Part shown: positions 40,417 to 43,577 of the stretch, piece by piece
Position numbering within the stretch: the first letter of the stretch is position 1
How the letters are laid out: the number at the start of each line of letters is the position of its first letter
NCBI GenBank assembly: GCA_012727735.1
Contig: JAAYGM010000141.1
Location: 1-43,577 of the forward strand
DNA length: 43,577 bases
Source: Bacteroidales bacterium
GTDB taxonomy: Bacteria; Bacteroidota; Bacteroidia; Bacteroidales; Dysgonomonadaceae
Direction: 5' to 3'
Translations under genes and position numbers: made by a program
Notes under the pieces: generated by a model
Database searches by the model: none
Seen by the model: only the letters and a program-made list of their open reading frames with translations
Told to the model about the DNA's origin: nothing

Positions 40417-42315
40417 ATGAAGAAAGAGATTAAATTCAGTCTTTTGTACAGAGACATGTGGCAGTCGTCGGGGAAATATGTTCCCACGGTAGAACAGCTC
40501 ACAGAGGTTGCACCTGCAATTATTGATATGGGTTGCTTTGCACGTGTGGAAACCAACGGCGGCGGGTTCGAACAGATCAACCTGCTTTTTGGAGAGAACC
40601 CCAACAAGGCAGTGCGCGACTGGACACAACCCTTCAACGATGCCGGTATACAGACACATATGCTGGAACGCGGACTGAACGGTATCCGTATGACACCGGT
40701 GCCGGCCGATGTGCGCAGGTTGATGTTTCAGGTGAAGAAGAAACAGGGCACCGATATTGCCCGTTCCTTCGACGGTCTGAACGACCCACGCAACCTGAAG
40801 AACTCTATTGAGTATGCCAAAGAGGCAGGCATGATCTCTCAGGCTGCGCTTAGTCTGACGGTCTCCCCGGTACATACGGTTGAATATTACACCGATCTGG
40901 CCGACACGCTTATTGAGATGGGTGCCGATGAGATCTGCATCAAAGACATGGCAGGTGTGGGTCGCCCCGCAACAATCGGTAAGATCATCAAAAATATCAA
41001 ACAAAAGCATGCAGCGATCCCAGTGACATACCACGGCCATGCCGGTCCCGGGTTCCAGATGGCCTCCATCCTGGAGGCAGCCTACGCGGGTGCTGAATAT
41101 ATCGATGTGGGCATGGAACCCCTCTCATGGGGTACAGGTCATGCCGATCTGCTGGCAGTGCAGTCGATGCTGAAGGATGCCGGGTTCAAGGTACCCGATA
41201 TCAATATGAAAGCCTACATGAAGGTGCGTTCGCTCACACAGAAGTTTATGGATGACTTCCTGGGTTACTATATCGATCCAAAAAACAGGCTGATGAACTC
41301 ACTGCTGATCGGTCCCGGACTGCCGGGAGGGATGATGGGGAGTCTGATGGCTGACCTGGAGAATAACCTCTCCTCACTCAACAGGTGGAAGGTAAAAAAC
41401 GGACAACCAGAGCTGACGCAGGACGACCTCCTGGTGAAGCTCTTCGATGAGGTAACCTACGTATGGCCCAAGGTGGGTTTCCCCCCGCTGGTGACACCCT
41501 ACAGCCAGTATGTGAAAAACCTGGCACTGATGAACGTGCTGCAGCTGGAGAAAGGGAAAGAGCGCTGGTCGATGATTGCCGACAATATCTGGGATATGAT
41601 CCTTGGCAAGTCGGGCAAGCTCCCCGGAGAGCCGGCAGTTGAGATTCTGGAGATGGCGAAGCAGCAGGGTCGTGCGTTCTACAACAGCAATCCGCAGGAG
41701 CACTATCCCGATCAGCTCGACCAGTTCCGTGCAGAGATGAAGCAGCACAACTGGCCGTTGGGTGAGGATGATGAGGAGTTGTTCGAACTAGCCATGCATC
41801 CAGAACAATACAGGGCCTACAAGTCGGGTGAAGCAAAGAAAGCATTCGAAGCTGATCTGGCGAAGAAGAAAGCGGAGAAAAATACAACCACAGCCCCGGC
41901 AGCTCCGGCAACAGAGACAGTCTCAAACGGGAACAACTTTCAGCCCAAAACAATGGTGGTGAACGTAGATAATGAAGAGTTTGTGGTGAATATCTCCTAT
42001 CCCGATGCCGACAACGGAGCCGTTCAGGCTGCAGAAACGGCTGTGACGACACAAAAGACAGCTGCCCCTGCTTCCAATGGCCGGGTGAAAGAGGTGATCT
42101 CACCGCTGGAAGGAAAGTTCTTCCTCACGAAAGACTCATCCGAGACAGCCCTGAAGGTGGGTGATTCACTGAAAGCGGGTGACCTGGTGGGTTATATTGA
42201 GTCGATGAAGACCTACAATGCCATTACCGCAGAAGAAAGCGGCAAGGTGGTGGAGATCTGTTTTGCCAACGGTGATTCAGTGGATGAGGATGATGTACTC
42301 ATTAAAATACAGTAA
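40417..42315 (+). CDS. oadA: Oxaloacetate decarboxylase alpha subunit (biotin carboxyltransferase, Bacteroidetes type)
   Basis: 632 residues from the ATG at 40417; the ORF track's extra 18 codons overlap oadG. Carboxyltransferase TIM barrel at about 1-290, where the usual LRDAHQS start is replaced by LLYRDMWQSSGKYV. The catalytic lysine is in ICIKDMAGVG, and the metal histidines are in YHGHAGPGFQ. The PYC_OADA domain spans about 300-480, an Ala/Pro/Thr-rich hinge lies near 500-520, and a biotinyl domain forms the last 75 residues. The biotin site reads YIESMKTYNAI instead of the usual EAMKM. The first domain moves CO2 from oxaloacetate to biotin; OadB then decarboxylates it. Pyruvate or methylmalonyl-CoA as substrate cannot be excluded. 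Confidence 0.9.
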   Translation: MKKEIKFSLLYRDMWQSSGKYVPTVEQLTEVAPAIIDMGCFARVETNGGGFEQINLLFGENPNKAVRDWTQPFNDAGIQTHMLERGLNGIRMTPVPADVRRLMFQVKKKQGTDIARSFDGLNDPRNLKNSIEYAKEAGMISQAALSLTVSPVHTVEYYTDLADTLIEMGADEICIKDMAGVGRPATIGKIIKNIKQKHAAIPVTYHGHAGPGFQMASILEAAYAGAEYIDVGMEPLSWGTGHADLLAVQSMLKDAGFKVPDINMKAYMKVRSLTQKFMDDFLGYYIDPKNRLMNSLLIGPGLPGGMMGSLMADLENNLSSLNRWKVKNGQPELTQDDLLVKLFDEVTYVWPKVGFPPLVTPYSQYVKNLALMNVLQLEKGKERWSMIADNIWDMILGKSGKLPGEPAVEILEMAKQQGRAFYNSNPQEHYPDQLDQFRAEMKQHNWPLGEDDEELFELAMHPEQYRAYKSGEAKKAFEADLAKKKAEKNTTTAPAAPATETVSNGNNFQPKTMVVNVDNEEFVVNISYPDADNGAVQAAETAVTTQKTAAPASNGRVKEVISPLEGKFFLTKDSSETALKVGDSLKAGDLVGYIESMKTYNAITAEESGKVVEICFANGDSVDEDDVLIKIQ

Positions 42316-42318
42316 AGA

Positions 42319-43527
42319 ATGCGTGAAATTTTTACCAACCTGACAGAGATGACCGGATTCAGCACCATGGGATGGGAGACCATCCTGATGTGGATGATCG
42401 CATTTCTGTTGCTCTATCTCGGTATCAAGAAACAGTATGAACCGCTCCTGCTCGTACCCATCGGTTTTGGTGTGCTGCTGGCCAACCTGCCCGGTGCAGG
42501 ACTGGGTGTCGTGGACAGCTCCCTGGTAGTGAATCCCGACGGCACCTATATGAGCCTGCTCGATATAGCCGATGAGCATGGCATCATGAACCTGCTTTAT
42601 TTCTCACTGATCAAGACAGGTATCCTGCCGCCCATCATCTTTATGGGTGTGGGTGTGCTGACCGATTTCGGTCCCATGCTGAGGAACCTGAAGCTCTCAC
42701 TCTTTGGCGGTGCTGCACAGCTGGGTATCTTCTCCGTACTGATTGGTGCCGTCTTGCTGGGCTTCACGCTGCCTGAGGCTGCCTCTCTCGGTATCATCGG
42801 TGGTGCTGACGGCCCCACGGCCATCTACACCACCATCAAGCTGGCACCGCACCTGCTGGGCCCGATCGCTATCGCTGCCTACTCCTATATGGCGCTGGTG
42901 CCGGTGATCATTCCCTTTATCGCCAAACTGCTGATGACGGAGAAAGAGTTCAAGATCCATATGAAGAAGATGGATCAGCAATTTCCGCCGAAGCATGAGA
43001 TCAAGAACCTGAAAACTGTCAAGATCATCTTCCCTATCGTATTGGGTGTGATTGTTTCGGTGCTGGTTCCTTCATCGGCACCGCTGCTGGGGATGTTGCT
43101 CTTCGGTAACCTGGTGAAAGAGATCGGCTCCAGTACGAGCCGACTGGCGGATGCCGCCTCCGGTCCCATCATGAACACAGCCACCATCTTCCTCGGACTG
43201 ACCGTGGGAGCCACTATGTCAGCGAATGTGTTCCTGACAGCACAGACACTGGGTATTATTGTAGGTGGCTTGCTTGCTTTCGGTGTTTCCGTGGCGGGAG
43301 GTATTTTCGCTGTGAAAACCTATAATCTCTTCTCGAAGAAAAAGATCAATCCCCTTGTGGGTGCTACCGGCCTGAGTGCCGTGCCCATGGCATCGCGTGT
43401 GGCGAACGAGGTGGCGTTGAGATATGACAAATCGAAGCATATCCTGCAGTACTGTATGGCCAGTAACGTTTCTGGTGTGATCGGCTCAGCCGTAGCGGCC
43501 GGCGTTCTGATCTCTTTCCTCGGATAA
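42319..43527 (+). CDS. oadB: Sodium-pumping oxaloacetate decarboxylase beta subunit
   Basis: 402 residues, about nine to eleven membrane helices. Decarboxylates carboxybiotin and exports Na+. The two functional regions are clear: GIIGGADGPTAIYTT with the Na+-binding aspartate (about residue 165), followed by YSYMALVPVIIPF, and the C-terminal CMASNVSGVIGSAVAAG with the Asn and Ser used for Na+ coupling. It starts 3 bases after oadA. The N-terminal WETILMWMIAFLLLYLGIKKQYEPLLLVPIGFG is typical. Together with oadG and oadA it completes the pump. The remaining 50 bases of the window hold nothing recognisable. Confidence 0.95.
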   Translation: MREIFTNLTEMTGFSTMGWETILMWMIAFLLLYLGIKKQYEPLLLVPIGFGVLLANLPGAGLGVVDSSLVVNPDGTYMSLLDIADEHGIMNLLYFSLIKTGILPPIIFMGVGVLTDFGPMLRNLKLSLFGGAAQLGIFSVLIGAVLLGFTLPEAASLGIIGGADGPTAIYTTIKLAPHLLGPIAIAAYSYMALVPVIIPFIAKLLMTEKEFKIHMKKMDQQFPPKHEIKNLKTVKIIFPIVLGVIVSVLVPSSAPLLGMLLFGNLVKEIGSSTSRLADAASGPIMNTATIFLGLTVGATMSANVFLTAQTLGIIVGGLLAFGVSVAGGIFAVKTYNLFSKKKINPLVGATGLSAVPMASRVANEVALRYDKSKHILQYCMASNVSGVIGSAVAAGVLISFLG

Positions 43528-43577
43528 GCGTGTTGAATTAAATATTGTGTGAAGTGTGCGGCAGCCTACCTGTCGCA

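Noticed and set aside
41378-42103. Minus-strand ORF (241 codons) opposite oadA
   Set aside because: Pro/Ser/Arg-rich translation typical of an antisense shadow. The oadA domains cover the same bases.

Overview
The window looks like chromosomal DNA from an anaerobic Bacteroidetes bacterium, most like the Dysgonomonadaceae/Porphyromonadaceae group (Proteiniphilum/Petrimonas-like). That genus-level guess is inference. Phylum-level evidence is direct: TTG/TTTG-N~20-TAnnTTTG promoters ahead of several genes, an LpxC-FabZ fusion, a type II (eukaryote-like) NADP-isocitrate dehydrogenase, an EF-G2-type factor, the Omr1-PnuT thiamine operon, and the Bacteroidetes form of the biotin-dependent decarboxylase. 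There is no prophage, IS element or CRISPR array. The window is mostly core metabolism, with one short decayed accessory patch at about 2.0-4.8 kb.

Layout. 1-2 kb: the end of dihydrolipoamide dehydrogenase, then lipoate-protein ligase. 2.0-4.7 kb: a small metal-cofactor-like operon (DUF5320-like protein, NifX-like protein, a truncated DUF89 phosphatase, a second-type peptide deformylase, an Mrp ATPase). It starts at a promoter whose spacer holds a perfect TGAACA-TA-TGTTCA dyad like ArsR/SmtB operators. Its last gene reads antisense into the remains of a ZIP metal transporter. 4.8-7.9 kb (minus): a TPP riboswitch controlling a TonB-dependent receptor and a PnuT transporter, for thiamine uptake. 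8-10.3 kb: a bifunctional Rel (ppGpp) enzyme. 10.3-11.3 kb (minus): YtxH, DUF1469 (holin-like) and an unknown small protein. 11.4-12.8 kb (minus): miaB. 12.87-12.99 kb: a promoter plus terminator predicting a ~75-nt small RNA. 13-15.1 kb: an unknown membrane-anchored protein and a succinate/acetate CoA-transferase. 15.24 kb: tRNA-Pro(GGG). 15.5-18.9 kb: lipid A genes lpxD, lpxC-fabZ, lpxA, followed by agmatine-to-putrescine genes aguA and aguB. 21-22.3 kb (minus): a repeat-tailed DUF6600-like lipoprotein. 22.5-28 kb (minus): a complete Rnf operon (rseC-like, rnfBCDGEA). 28.3-34.6 kb: aconitase, an apparently NAD-type isocitrate dehydrogenase, citrate synthase and a NADP-type isocitrate dehydrogenase. 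34.7-36.9 kb (minus): EF-G2-like factor. 37.3-40 kb: Ca2+ P-type ATPase. 40.1-43.5 kb: oadG-oadA-oadB sodium-pumping decarboxylase.

How it fits together. The oxidative branch of the TCA cycle makes 2-oxoglutarate. The CoA-transferase and the Oad complex belong to succinate/propionate-type fermentation. Rnf and Oad both couple redox or decarboxylation to an ion gradient. The most unusual points are the metal-type operator and decayed cluster at 2-4.8 kb, the two cofactor-distinct isocitrate dehydrogenases flanking citrate synthase, the EF-G paralogue without its catalytic histidine, and the predicted small RNA next to miaB.
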